From Solibacillus ferritrahens (GTDB taxonomy: Bacteria > Bacillota > Bacilli > Bacillales_A > Planococcaceae), in NCBI RefSeq assembly GCF_037027585.1, contig NZ_JAXCLE010000017.1, positions 1 through 64,000 on the forward strand: a DNA stretch of 64,000 nucleotides, given 5' to 3'. Of this stretch, positions 25,673-34,679 are shown piece by piece. How positions within the stretch are numbered: position 1 is the stretch's first letter; every line of letters starts with the position of its first letter. The notes under the pieces were generated by a model. That model worked only from the letters and a program-made list of their open reading frames with translations. It was not told the DNA's origin and made no database searches. The position numbers and the translations under genes are program-made.

Positions 25673-26431
25673 TTGAAATTACAGAATAAAGTAGCGATCG
25701 TTACAGGAGCTGCATCTGGTATGGGGAAGGCAATTGCTGAAGCATATGCTAAAGAAGGTGCCAAGGTAGTTGTTTCCGATTTAAATGAAGAAGGCGCAAA
25801 AACTGTTGCAGATGAAATTACGGCAAATGGTGGCACAGCATTTGCAATCGGAACAAACGTAATAAAAGATGAAGACTTACAACAATTATTTGATACAACA
25901 ATTGAAAAATTTGGTCAATTAGACATTTTAGTAAATAATGCTGGAATCATGGATGGTTTTGAGCCAGTAAATGAAATTACGGATGCTCGTTGGGATATGA
26001 TTTTTGCTGTAAACACAACGTCTGTTATGAAGTCGATGCGTATAGCAACTGATATGTTCCTTAAACAAGGACATGGTATCATTGTAAACAATATTTCTGC
26101 AGGTGGTTTAAATGGAGGCCGCGCAGGCGCTGCCTACACAGCTTCAAAGCATGCAGTAGTTGGGTTAACGAAAAATACAGCATTCATGTTCTCGCAATCA
26201 GGCATTCGTGTAAATGGTATTGCACCGGGTGCTGTTATGACAAATATTCAACAATCAATGCAAAACATAAGCCAGTATGGTGCTGGGCAACAACAAAAAG
26301 GTTCTGCGTTGATTCCACGTGTTGGTAATCCGGAAGAAATCGCAAACTTAGCAGTCTTTTTAGGCTCAGAAGATTCAAGTTTCATTAATGGTCAGATTAT
26401 TACAGCTGATGCAGGTTGGACAACTTACTAA
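25673..26431 (+). CDS. Short-chain dehydrogenase/reductase (classical SDR)
   Basis: NAD(P)-dependent oxidoreductase, 252 residues. Rossmann glycine motif TGAASGMG (about 11-18), NNAG motif at about 86-89, catalytic Ser in NNISAG and YxxxK as YTASK. The substrate cannot be told from sequence; the order of motifs and ending SSFINGQIITADAGWTTY resemble 3-oxoacyl-ACP reductase/glucose dehydrogenase-like enzymes. The start is TTG 25673 behind AAAGGAGAG. The divergent TetR gene suggests an inducible role in handling a small toxic or catabolic substrate. Confidence 0.93.
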   Translation: MKLQNKVAIVTGAASGMGKAIAEAYAKEGAKVVVSDLNEEGAKTVADEITANGGTAFAIGTNVIKDEDLQQLFDTTIEKFGQLDILVNNAGIMDGFEPVNEITDARWDMIFAVNTTSVMKSMRIATDMFLKQGHGIIVNNISAGGLNGGRAGAAYTASKHAVVGLTKNTAFMFSQSGIRVNGIAPGAVMTNIQQSMQNISQYGAGQQQKGSALIPRVGNPEEIANLAVFLGSEDSSFINGQIITADAGWTTY

Positions 26432-26445
26432 TAGTTTTTTTTAAG

Positions 26446-26482
26446 CAGTTTTGGAACTTCGGTTTCAGAACTGTTTTTTTTT
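26446..26482 (+). terminator. Terminator with UUCG loop
   Basis: CAGTTTTGGAAC (26446-26457) pairs with GTTTCAGAACTG (26462-26473), including two G-U pairs, closed by a C(UUCG)G tetraloop and followed by a nine-T run. Confidence 0.85.
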
Positions 26483-26561
26483 GAATTTATATCCTCTTTT
26501 GAAGAGGATAGTACATATAAAGCAATCGTGTCTGAATAAAGTGTAAAGAGGTGAGGAATAA

Positions 26562-27005
26562 ATGAGCATGACGTATAAAAATATATTGGTCGCTGTGGAT
26601 GAGTCAAGTGAAGCGAAGATTGCATTTAAAAGAGCGGTGCAAGTTGCAATCAACAATGTCGGCAGTAGGCTATATATCATTCATGTAATTGATACTCGTT
26701 CCTTTGCGTTTTCAGAAGGATACAATTTTGATTTAGCGGATCAATATGCTAAAAGTAAGAAGGATATGCTGGATGGATATGAAGAAATTGCAGTACAATT
26801 AGGTTATGACAGTATATATAAAATAATGGAGTATGGGACACCTAAGGAAATCATAGCAAGGGATTTTCCTAAGCAAAAACAAATTGATCTAATAATTTGC
26901 GGTGTCACAGGTAAAGGAGAGCTAGCACGTTTTTTCCTGGGCTCTGTATCTGAAGCAATTGTACGAACTGCAAAATGCGATGTACTTGTTGTAAGAAATC
27001 TATAA
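26562..27005 (+). CDS. Universal stress protein (UspA family)
   Basis: A 147-residue single-domain Usp protein: opening YKNILVAVDESSEAKIAFKRAV, and the ATP-binding signature GVTGKGELARFFLGSVSEAIV (G-x2-G-x9-G-S), so it should bind ATP. ATG 26562 follows AGAGGTGAGG. It forms its own unit between two terminators. I could not identify a SigB promoter in front of it. Role: general stress or energy-state adaptation, mechanism unknown. Confidence 0.94.
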   Translation: MSMTYKNILVAVDESSEAKIAFKRAVQVAINNVGSRLYIIHVIDTRSFAFSEGYNFDLADQYAKSKKDMLDGYEEIAVQLGYDSIYKIMEYGTPKEIIARDFPKQKQIDLIICGVTGKGELARFFLGSVSEAIVRTAKCDVLVVRNL

Positions 27006-27075
27006 ATGATTTAACGGGTTGTAAGGACAGGGATTATCTTACCTAATCCTTAACTTATTAAATATTTTTTGCGAA

Positions 27076-27125
27076 TGAAGGCTGTGTTAAATGTCATTTC
27101 GACCTTTAGCATAGCCTTCATCTTT
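27076..27125 (+). terminator. Terminator, GCTGTGTTA family copy 1
   Basis: TGAAGGCTGTGTTAAA (27076-27091) pairs with TTTAGCATAGCCTTCA (27105-27120), followed by TCTTTCCT. The stem resembles the hairpins at 39465 and 45948. Confidence 0.7.
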
Positions 27126-27272
27126 CCTATGAAACTTTACGACAATAGAACCGTCTAAAAGATGAATGATATAAATCTGAACTCTTTTTTCAATAGGTTT
27201 TCAGTGTTATACTAAAAGGCATGACTAAGCATTCATGTACAATCTACATAAAGCAAGAGAGGGGAGTTTCAG

Positions 27273-29483
27273 TTGCGCAAAATTATGCCAAATCGTCAGC
27301 AAAATCCGAAGGCAAAGCAACGGTCAAGTTTAACGTTTCGAATGAACATCCTTTTCTTTTCCATATTTGTTCTGTTCTCTGTACTAATTTTTCGTCTAGG
27401 GTATTTACAAATTGTTAAAGGTGAGGATTATGTGCGTGAATTAGAACGTACTGAGGAAGTACGTGTTAATACAAGCGTACCGCGTGGGAGGATTTTTGAC
27501 CGTTATGGTCGCATATTGGTTGATAATCAGCCTGAAAATGCAATTACTTATACAAAAATGCAAACGACAAAATCTGCTGAAATGCTTGAAATAGCAGAAA
27601 AGCTTGCACATTTGATCGAGCAGCCTACTGATAAAGTAACATATCGAGATAAATTAGACTTTTGGATTTTACGTAACCAAGAAGATGCATTAGCAAAAGT
27701 ATCACAAGAGGAAATGACGAAGTTCAGAAACGAAAATGAAGAGCTGGAGACAAAAGAAATCAACCAAGAATTCGATCGTCGAATACGTGAACGAATTACA
27801 GATAAAGAGCTTGAGCAACTTACTGAGTTCGATTTAGAAGTTCTAGCGATTTATCGTGAAATGATGACAGGGTATAATTTATCTCCACAAATTATTAAAG
27901 GGGAAAGTGTTACACCTGAAGAATTTGCACGGGTTTCTGAACAATTGGCTGATTTACCTGGTGTGAATACAACAACGGATTGGAAGCGTGTCCGCCAATC
28001 ACCTTTAGCCATTTTAGGACGTACAACCGTACCAAGTAAAGGTGTTCCGAAATCAAAACTAAACTTTTATTTAGCAAGGGATTATTCCCGAAATGATCGT
28101 GTAGGCGAGAGTTATTTTGAAGCCCAATATGAGGAAATTCTACAAGGTGAAAAGTCAGTTGTAAAAAATATTACGAACAAAAAAGGTCAAGTAGTTGAAA
28201 CGGTGACGACTTTTGATGGTTTGCCAGGGAAGGATTTAGTAACTACATTAGATGTAGAACTTCAGCAAAAAGCAGATGAAATTTTAGAGCGTCAGCTACT
28301 GGATTTAAAATCGAAAAATGGGTCGGAATTATTAGATCGTGCCTTTTTAGTGGCAATGAGTCCAAAAACAGGTGAACTATTATCTGTTGTAGGCAAAAAA
28401 ATAGAAAAAGATAAAGAGACAGGCAAACCTTATATTGTCGATTATTCATATGGTACATTTACAACTGCCTATGAAGCAGGGTCAACAGTAAAGGCAGCAA
28501 CTGTATTAATGGGCTATAACGAAGGAGTTATAAAACCAGGAACAAGAATGCTCGATTCTCCAATGCGTATCGGGAATATTACATTAAATACACTATTTAA
28601 TAAGCATGGTAGTGTCATATTAGATGATTTAACAGCATTAGAACGGTCTTCCAATGTTTATATGTTCAAAATTGCCATGGGTATTGGCGGTCGAACGTAT
28701 TCACCTGGTATGCGCTTTAGTCTAGCTCCAGGAACGCTGCAAACGATTCGTAATGAGTATGCACAATTCGGTTTAGGCGTGCCAACAGGTCTTGACTTGC
28801 CAGGAGAAACAGTTGGTTATCAGGCAGAGCCGGATACAGATGTAAAATTGCTGAACTTAGCTATTGGACAGTTTGATACTTATACAACGATGCAGTTGGC
28901 GCAATATATTTCTACAATTGCAAATGGCGGGTACCGTATTCAACCACGAATGCTGAAAGAAATTCGTAACCCTTCAAAAGATGGGAAATATTTAGGCCAA
29001 GTGGTTGAAGAAGTTTCACCAACGATTTTAAACAAAATTGAAAATAGTGAAGCAGAAATTGCTCATGTTCAAGAAGGTTTGCGTCGGGTATACTTTGGAG
29101 TAAATGGCTCAGCTAAACGTCAGTTTGAAACAGCTGATTATACAGGAGCGGGTAAAACAGGTACAGCAGAGGTTGTTTATTATGGTCCACAACGAGATAA
29201 ATGGAAAACAAATACGATTAATATCGTACACGTTGGCTATGCACCATTTGAAAATCCTGAAATTGCCTATGCCATCATTTATCCATGGGCAACTACAATC
29301 TTCAATAATAATTACTTGCCACATGCAAATTTAACAGCACGTGAATTAGTTGATTCCTATTTTGAGTTAAAAAACAAATATGCAGAAGAGGGTCTATCTA
29401 CTAGTAAAGTAGAAAAATCAATTATTAAGCATTCAGATGAAAAACTGGATGAAGATGAAGAAGTAGAAACAGTAAATGAATAA
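27273..29483 (+). CDS. pbpA: Class B penicillin-binding protein (PBP2 type, PbpA-like transpeptidase)
   Basis: Membrane-anchored D,D-transpeptidase of 736 residues, likely for rod elongation as with B. subtilis PbpA/PbpH. Short cytoplasmic N terminus, one membrane helix (about 24-44), dimerisation/pedestal region with PRGRIFDRYG, then the transpeptidase domain with S404 in STVK, SSN (459-461) and KTGTAE (K628). A long Glu/Lys-rich insert (about 125-185) lies in the pedestal. The C terminus is acidic (KLDEDEEVETVNE). The start is TTG 27273 with GAGAGGGGAG 6 bases upstream; an extended -10 (TGT-TATACT, 27205-27213) precedes it. B. subtilis pbpA also sits between sodA and pstS. Confidence 0.95.
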   Translation: MRKIMPNRQQNPKAKQRSSLTFRMNILFFSIFVLFSVLIFRLGYLQIVKGEDYVRELERTEEVRVNTSVPRGRIFDRYGRILVDNQPENAITYTKMQTTKSAEMLEIAEKLAHLIEQPTDKVTYRDKLDFWILRNQEDALAKVSQEEMTKFRNENEELETKEINQEFDRRIRERITDKELEQLTEFDLEVLAIYREMMTGYNLSPQIIKGESVTPEEFARVSEQLADLPGVNTTTDWKRVRQSPLAILGRTTVPSKGVPKSKLNFYLARDYSRNDRVGESYFEAQYEEILQGEKSVVKNITNKKGQVVETVTTFDGLPGKDLVTTLDVELQQKADEILERQLLDLKSKNGSELLDRAFLVAMSPKTGELLSVVGKKIEKDKETGKPYIVDYSYGTFTTAYEAGSTVKAATVLMGYNEGVIKPGTRMLDSPMRIGNITLNTLFNKHGSVILDDLTALERSSNVYMFKIAMGIGGRTYSPGMRFSLAPGTLQTIRNEYAQFGLGVPTGLDLPGETVGYQAEPDTDVKLLNLAIGQFDTYTTMQLAQYISTIANGGYRIQPRMLKEIRNPSKDGKYLGQVVEEVSPTILNKIENSEAEIAHVQEGLRRVYFGVNGSAKRQFETADYTGAGKTGTAEVVYYGPQRDKWKTNTINIVHVGYAPFENPEIAYAIIYPWATTIFNNNYLPHANLTARELVDSYFELKNKYAEEGLSTSKVEKSIIKHSDEKLDEDEEVETVNE

Positions 29484-29484
29484 A

Positions 29485-29518
29485 AAAGTTCCCGTAGTTT
29501 CATACTACGGGATTTTTT
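29485..29518 (+). terminator. Terminator between pbpA and the next gene
   Basis: CCCGTAGT (29491-29498) pairs with ACTACGGG (29504-29511), then ATTTTTT. The ribosome site of the following gene begins immediately after the T-run, so some read-through is probably needed to express it. Confidence 0.8.
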
Positions 29519-29534
29519 AAAGGAGAAATATAAA

Positions 29535-29948
29535 ATGAAGAAAAAGATTTTGCACACAGTCGTCATTGTTGGTGCCTTAAGCAATGCAGTGATTTTAGCC
29601 ATTATGGACATGCCACCTTGGTTAATCATTTTAATGTCAGTAATCTACGTCGTTATTTTTGAAGGACTTCTTCTATTATTAGAACCAAGACTAGTACGCG
29701 CAGAAAGAGAACGTAATGTAAAAGCATACCCTTATTTAAGGGAGCTGGTGGATGCAAAAAAAGCTACTGTCACGTTGCGAGATGGCACAGTTCTTTACAA
29801 TGTAACATTTGAAGGGTATGCGAATCCGAAAGACGCAAAAACAATTTTATTACATGTACATACTGTAAAGACAAAAAAGGATAAATCTACATTTACGGAA
29901 CATCCTGTTAAACTAATTAACATAAAGAGTGTAAAAAAAGTTCAATAA
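29535..29948 (+). CDS. Small membrane protein, unknown
   Basis: A 137-residue protein with two membrane segments (about 5-24 and 28-49) and a soluble C-terminal domain (about 60-137) with beta-strand alternation (KATVTLRDGTVLYNVTFEGYAN ... KTILLHVHTV) and many Lys residues, so the soluble part is probably cytoplasmic. Not recognised as a named family. AAAGGAG sits right after the pbpA terminator, 8-9 bases from the ATG, and a strong terminator follows. Read-through from pbpA or an unseen promoter must drive it. Confidence 0.8.
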   Translation: MKKKILHTVVIVGALSNAVILAIMDMPPWLIILMSVIYVVIFEGLLLLLEPRLVRAERERNVKAYPYLRELVDAKKATVTLRDGTVLYNVTFEGYANPKDAKTILLHVHTVKTKKDKSTFTEHPVKLINIKSVKKVQ

Positions 29949-29958
29949 TAAGAAAATG

Positions 29959-29996
29959 AGACAATTTGCAGAAAATAATGCAAATTGTCTTTTTTA
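29959..29996 (+). terminator. Terminator before the pst operon
   Basis: AGACAATTTGCA (29959-29970) pairs with TGCAAATTGTCT (29979-29990), followed by TTTTT. Its T-run abuts the first Pho box. Confidence 0.85.
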
Positions 29997-30060
29997 TTTA
30001 CAAAGCTTTACGGTCAATTAACGAATGGAATATATTTGCTCAACAAATTTTCATTATAGT
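29997..30060 (+). promoter_or_regulatory. PhoP-box array and promoter of the pst operon
   Basis: Direct repeats TTTACA (29997), TTTACG (30007), TTAACG (30018) and TCAACA (30040) recur at about 11-base steps (the fourth skips one step), matching the Bacillus PhoP binding pattern of TT(A/T/C)ACA hexamers. A -10-like TATAGT lies at 30055-30060, 48 bases before the pstS start. This predicts induction by phosphate starvation through PhoPR. Confidence 0.75.
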
Positions 30061-30107
30061 TGGAATTGTAAGAAAAAACATTTTTAAAACAAGCGGAGGA
30101 ATTACAA

Positions 30108-31073
30108 ATGAAAAAGTGGCAGTACTTAACATCAACAGCTTTACTTAGTTCAGCAATTCTTTTAGGAGCATGTGGCGGGGAAAAAGATGAATCTTCTACA
30201 TCAGCAGAAACGCAAACAGAACAGGCTGAGTCAGGAAGTGCACAAATATCAGGTAATGTAGTAGGCGATGGCTCGTCAACAGTAGCTCCAATTACAGAAG
30301 CGTTAGTTGAAGAATACGCAGCAGTACAAAAAGATGTACGTGTAGCAGTTGGTGTATCCGGTACAGGCGGCGGATTCGAAAAATTCATTAATGGAGAAAC
30401 GGACTTCTCTAACGCTTCCCGTCCAATTAAAGATTCGGAAGTGGAAGAGCTTAAAAATGCGGGTGTTGAATACACGGAATTTGAATTGGCTTACGATGGT
30501 TTATCGGTCGTAGTACACCCGGAAAATACATGGGCAAAAGATTTAACGGTTGATCAATTAAAGCAAATTTGGGTTGAGGACGGAACTACAAAAAAATGGT
30601 CTGATATCGATTCATCTTGGCCGGCAGAAGAAATTGTTTTCTATTCACCGGGCTCCGATTCAGGAACTTATGATTACTTTGATGAAGTTATTTTAGATGG
30701 GGAAGACATTGTAAAATCTGCAACATTATCTGAAGATGACAATGTATTGGTCCAAGGCGTAACAGCAGATAAAAATGCGATCGGTTACTTCGGTTATGCA
30801 TATTACCTGGAAAACAAGGATAAATTGCAAGTTGTTACTGTGAATGGTGTCGAACCTACGAATGACACAATTGAAACTGGTGACTATTCTCCATTGTCCC
30901 GTCCACTGTTCATTTACGTGAAAAACAGTGCGATAAAAGATAATGAAGCAACTTATGATTTCATTAAGTTTACTTTAGAGAATGCCGGAGAAATGGCGGA
31001 AGTTGTTGGCTATGTAAGTTTACCGTCCGAAAAGTATGATGAGAGTTTAGAAGTATTGGAAGGCTTAAAATAA
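30108..31073 (+). CDS. pstS: Phosphate ABC transporter phosphate-binding lipoprotein
   Basis: Cell-surface phosphate receptor of 321 residues. Lipoprotein signal with LLGAC (Cys22), an Asp/Glu/Ser-rich linker, then the PstS core. Phosphate-binding segments are GDGSSTVAP, GVSGTGGGFEKF, NASRPIK and SPGSDSGTYDYF. GCGGAGG precedes the ATG. The gene follows a PhoP-box promoter and is separated from pstC by a hairpin that should give an excess of binding protein. Confidence 0.97.
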   Translation: MKKWQYLTSTALLSSAILLGACGGEKDESSTSAETQTEQAESGSAQISGNVVGDGSSTVAPITEALVEEYAAVQKDVRVAVGVSGTGGGFEKFINGETDFSNASRPIKDSEVEELKNAGVEYTEFELAYDGLSVVVHPENTWAKDLTVDQLKQIWVEDGTTKKWSDIDSSWPAEEIVFYSPGSDSGTYDYFDEVILDGEDIVKSATLSEDDNVLVQGVTADKNAIGYFGYAYYLENKDKLQVVTVNGVEPTNDTIETGDYSPLSRPLFIYVKNSAIKDNEATYDFIKFTLENAGEMAEVVGYVSLPSEKYDESLEVLEGLK

Positions 31074-31088
31074 GAGAAGTGAGAAATA

Positions 31089-31122
31089 GTGTGGGGTGGC
31101 TCTCATGCCCCTCACGTTTTTT
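31089..31122 (+). terminator. Attenuator between pstS and pstC
   Basis: GTGTGGGG (31089-31096) pairs with CCCCTCAC (31108-31115) with one T-T mismatch, followed by GTTTTTT. Likely partial terminator setting high pstS to low pstCAB expression. Confidence 0.65.
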
Positions 31123-31175
31123 GATGAAAATAAACAGTAAAATGTATCATTGAATTTTGGAAGGAGTTTTCGCTC

Positions 31176-32120
31176 ATGGCTCTTAAACAACAGGAGCAAG
31201 CAAGTGTCCAACAATTAATCGAGCGTTCGCGCAATCGCAAAGGAAAGAAAGTAATTGAAAAGTTAGTGCCGATAGGGTTATTTCTGGCAGCGACGATTTC
31301 GGTTCTTACAACGTTTGGGATTGTATTTACATTAATTTTTGAAACGATAGAGTTTTTCACGCGTGTGTCGATTATGGACTATTTATTTGGTACAGAGTGG
31401 CTACCATTCTCGGGAAAAGAGCCGTTGTATGGAATCTTGCCGTTAATAATAGGGACTTTTAAAATTACATTTATCGCTGTTTTAGTAGCAATTCCATTTG
31501 GTTTAGGTGCAGCAATTTATTTAAGTGAATATGCTTCAGAGCGTGTACGAAAAATCATTAAACCTATTTTGGAGGTGCTTGCAGGCGTTCCGACAATTGT
31601 TTACGGTTTCTTTGCTTTAACGTTTATTACGCCAATTTTGCAAGCACTTATTCCGAACCTTAAAATTTTCAATGCAATCAGTCCAGGCATTGTAGTGGGC
31701 ATTATGATTCTACCAATGATTACGTCAATGTCAGAAGATGCGATGAGCTCGGTACCCCGTTCAATTCGTGAAGGAGCGTTAGGTTTAGGTGCAACAAAGT
31801 TCGAGGTAGCAATTAAAATTGTATTGCCTGCAGCATTATCCGGTATTATCGCTTCCATTGTACTGGGTATTTCCCGCGCAATAGGAGAAACAATGATTGT
31901 TTCCTTAGCAGGCGGATCTACACCAAAATTCGACTTTGGGTTTACAGATTCCATTCAAACTATGACAGCCTATATTGTTCAAGTAACTACAGGTGATGCA
32001 GGTTACGGAACGACAATTTACTACTCGATCTATGCAGTAGGATTCACATTATTTATATTTACATTGATGATGAATCTACTTGCATCCTACATTTCAAAAC
32101 GCTTCAGAGAGGAGTATTAA
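31176..32120 (+). CDS. pstC: Phosphate ABC transporter permease PstC
   Basis: Membrane subunit of 314 residues with six predicted helices. The coupling loop is in SVPRSIREGALGLGATKFEVAIKIVLPAALSGI, and GEPLYGILPLIIGTFKI-like text (FSGKEPLYGILPLI) is typical of PstC. A basic N-terminal tail (about 35 residues) is cytoplasmic. GGAAGGAG precedes the ATG. pstA begins 2 bases after its stop. Confidence 0.96.
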   Translation: MALKQQEQASVQQLIERSRNRKGKKVIEKLVPIGLFLAATISVLTTFGIVFTLIFETIEFFTRVSIMDYLFGTEWLPFSGKEPLYGILPLIIGTFKITFIAVLVAIPFGLGAAIYLSEYASERVRKIIKPILEVLAGVPTIVYGFFALTFITPILQALIPNLKIFNAISPGIVVGIMILPMITSMSEDAMSSVPRSIREGALGLGATKFEVAIKIVLPAALSGIIASIVLGISRAIGETMIVSLAGGSTPKFDFGFTDSIQTMTAYIVQVTTGDAGYGTTIYYSIYAVGFTLFIFTLMMNLLASYISKRFREEY

Positions 32121-32121
32121 A

Positions 32122-33000
32122 ATGCGCTATATACAGGAAGACCTAGTCATGAAGCGAATGAATAAACGTCTCATTTCAAATAAAGTGTGGAAGTTCATTT
32201 TTTTTATTGCCACAAGCTTTGCTCTTGTGTCATTAGGGATGCTGCTGTATCGGATTATATCGCAAGGAATAGGCTTTTTGGATTGGGAGTTCATTACAAA
32301 CTTTGCTTCTCGAATCCCTGAAAATGCAGGAATTAAAGCCGCTTTAATCGGTTCACTCTGGCTAATGAGTGTTGTGGCACCTGTATCAATTATTTTAGGC
32401 GTGAGTACAGCCATTTACTTGGAAGAATATGCGAAGCAAAATAAACTAAATGATTTTATACGAATGAATATTTCCAATTTAGCGGGTGTCCCTTCCATTG
32501 TATTCGGTTTACTTGGATTGACAATTTTCGTACGATTGTTTGGTTTTGAAAAAAGTATTTTAGCGGCTGGGTTGACGATGAGTTTATTAATACTGCCGGT
32601 TATTATTGTAGCGGCTCAAGAAGCGATCCGAGCAGTACCGAACGAGCAGCGGGAAGCTTCATTTGGAATGGGAGCGACAAAGTGGCAAACTATTGTCCGT
32701 GTTATAATTCCAGCGGCGATTCCTGGTATTTTGACAGGTAGTATTTTGGCATTATCCCGTGCAATTGGGGAAACGGCCCCATTAGTCGTAATTGGAATCC
32801 CAGTAATTTTACAATTTTTGCCGACTGGCTACCTGGATACTTTTACGGCATTGCCGATGCAAATTTTTGACTGGGCAAAGCGTCCACAGGAAGCATTTCA
32901 ATATGTTGCATCAGCAGGCATTATCGTATTGATGGTTGTGCTATTGACGATGAACTCGATAGCAATCTTTATTCGAAATAAGTTCCAAAAACGTTACTAG
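32122..33000 (+). CDS. pstA: Phosphate ABC transporter permease PstA
   Basis: Second membrane subunit, 292 residues. Coupling loop AVPNEQREASFGMGATKWQTIVRVIIPAAIPG and the helix pattern of PstA are clear. The start ATG 32122 follows AGAGGAG by 8 bases; the open frame running back to 32080 overlaps pstC and has no ribosome site. Forms the channel with PstC. Confidence 0.95.
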   Translation: MRYIQEDLVMKRMNKRLISNKVWKFIFFIATSFALVSLGMLLYRIISQGIGFLDWEFITNFASRIPENAGIKAALIGSLWLMSVVAPVSIILGVSTAIYLEEYAKQNKLNDFIRMNISNLAGVPSIVFGLLGLTIFVRLFGFEKSILAAGLTMSLLILPVIIVAAQEAIRAVPNEQREASFGMGATKWQTIVRVIIPAAIPGILTGSILALSRAIGETAPLVVIGIPVILQFLPTGYLDTFTALPMQIFDWAKRPQEAFQYVASAGIIVLMVVLLTMNSIAIFIRNKFQKRY

Positions 33001-33012
33001 GAGTGAAATGGA

Positions 33013-33828
33013 ATGGTACAAATTTTAACTGAATTTAATGGAACGAGGCATGCTGTGCATGAAATTAATAGTAAATCCATTGTTATGCAATCAAATAATT
33101 TTAACTTATGGTACGGGAGTAACCATGCTTTAAAAGATATTAATTTAAATATGCAGGAGAATGAAGTGACAGCCATTATCGGTCCTTCAGGCTGTGGGAA
33201 ATCTACGTATATCAAAGCTTTAAATCGCATGGTGGAACTTGTACCTATCGTACGTACAGCGGGTGAAATTAGTTATAGAGGACGTAATATTTTTGCAAAT
33301 GGTTATGAGGTGGAAGAACTACGAACAAAAGTCGGCATGGTTTTCCAAAAGCCAAACCCATTTCCAAAATCGATTTATGATAACATCGCTTACGGTCCGC
33401 GGATCCACGGTATTAAAAACAAGAAAATTTTAGATGAAATTGTGGAAAAGTCATTACGGGGGGCAGCCATCTGGGATGAAGTGAAAGACCGTTTAAACGA
33501 AAATGCATATGGTTTATCGGGTGGTCAACAGCAGCGTATTTGTATCGCGCGGTGTTTAGCAATTGAACCTGATGTAATTTTAATGGATGAACCGACGTCA
33601 GCGCTTGATCCAATTTCGACTTTGAAAGTAGAGGAACTTGTGCAGGAAATGAAAGAACAATATTCGATTGTAATTGTCACACATAATATGCAACAAGCTG
33701 CTCGTATTTCGGATAAAACTGCATTCTTCCTAAATGGAGAAGTGATTGAATTTGATCAAACAGATACGATTTTCTCGACGCCGTCAGATCAGCGTACAGA
33801 AGATTATATATCAGGTCGATTTGGATAG
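33013..33828 (+). CDS. pstB: Phosphate ABC transporter ATP-binding protein PstB
   Basis: ATPase of 271 residues. Walker A GPSGCGKST, Q-loop MVFQKPNPFPKSIYDNIAYGPRIHG (the PstB hallmark), signature LSGGQQQR, Walker B VILMDEPTSALDP and H-loop VTHNMQQA. About 20 residues precede the family core. Only one pstB is present, whereas B. subtilis has two. Confidence 0.97.
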   Translation: MVQILTEFNGTRHAVHEINSKSIVMQSNNFNLWYGSNHALKDINLNMQENEVTAIIGPSGCGKSTYIKALNRMVELVPIVRTAGEISYRGRNIFANGYEVEELRTKVGMVFQKPNPFPKSIYDNIAYGPRIHGIKNKKILDEIVEKSLRGAAIWDEVKDRLNENAYGLSGGQQQRICIARCLAIEPDVILMDEPTSALDPISTLKVEELVQEMKEQYSIVIVTHNMQQAARISDKTAFFLNGEVIEFDQTDTIFSTPSDQRTEDYISGRFG

Positions 33829-33840
33829 GGAAGGGGTTTT

Positions 33841-34500
33841 GTGAATATGATTCGGGAGCGATTTGAACATGATTTAATTGCGGTACAACAAGATTTAATG
33901 GAAATTTGTGATTTAAGTATAGATTCGTTGCAAACTGCATTTAAAGCGTTTGTTAACAAAGATATTGATTTAGCTCTTCAGGTAATAAAGACGGATTTAA
34001 AAATTAATCGGTTGGAAGAAACAATTAATGACCGTGTTATTTTACTTATAGCAAAGCAACAGCCTGTTGCTACGGATTTACGAAGATTAATCGTAGTAAT
34101 TAAAGCAGCTACCGATATGGAACGCATAGGAGATCATGCGGTAAATATTGCAAAGGAAACAATTCGAATCGGAAAAGAACCATTTGTATCGAGTATTGAG
34201 CCAATTGAGGAAATGTTCCATAAATCGATATTAATGTTACGTCAAATTGTCGAGGCATTTTTGGAAGAAAATACGACAAAAGCAAAAGAAATTGCACAGC
34301 TTGATGACGAGGTTGATGAGTTGACCGGCAATACAATCAGTAATTTAATGAAATTAACGGTTTCCAATGAGCAGGTGTCACAAATAACGAGCTTATCTTA
34401 TGTATGCCGTTGCATCGAACGCTCAGCAGACCACGCGACAAATATTGCAGAGCATTTATTCTATCTCTTAAAAGGCAAGCACTATGAATTGAATAACTAA
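33841..34500 (+). CDS. phoU: Phosphate signalling complex protein PhoU
   Basis: Helical-bundle protein (219 aa) with two PhoU repeats, each with the metal-binding E/DxxxD motif: ATDMERIGDHAVNIAKE at about 90-106 and CRCIERSADHATNIAEH at about 190-206. It binds PstB and a histidine kinase and damps phosphate uptake when phosphate is plentiful. Start is GTG 33841 (AAGGGG 5 bases upstream) rather than the ATG two codons later. It lies 12 bases after pstB and is followed by a terminator. B. subtilis lacks phoU in this operon. Confidence 0.96.
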   Translation: MNMIRERFEHDLIAVQQDLMEICDLSIDSLQTAFKAFVNKDIDLALQVIKTDLKINRLEETINDRVILLIAKQQPVATDLRRLIVVIKAATDMERIGDHAVNIAKETIRIGKEPFVSSIEPIEEMFHKSILMLRQIVEAFLEENTTKAKEIAQLDDEVDELTGNTISNLMKLTVSNEQVSQITSLSYVCRCIERSADHATNIAEHLFYLLKGKHYELNN

Positions 34501-34505
34501 TTTTT

Positions 34506-34542
34506 AAAGTATAGGGGGGTGACTTCTTATACTTTTCTTTTT
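34506..34542 (+). terminator. pst-phoU operon terminator
   Basis: AAAGTATA (34506-34513) pairs with TATACTTT (34528-34535), followed by TCTTTTT. A short, AT-rich stem. Confidence 0.6.
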
Positions 34543-34679
34543 ATGCAGAAAATAGTCAGGAATAGAGTTTTATCCTGCAATTCATAGCTAAATAATTCAT
34601 GTATTACTTGGATACATGTTACAATAAAGGTAATACGATAAGCGTCTGTTATGCTTATAAATTCAAAGGAGTCTGAAAC

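Noticed and set aside
30014..30475. 153-codon minus-strand frame opposite pstS
   Set aside because: Ser/Thr/Pro-rich mirror of pstS codons covering also the Pho boxes; no start signals.
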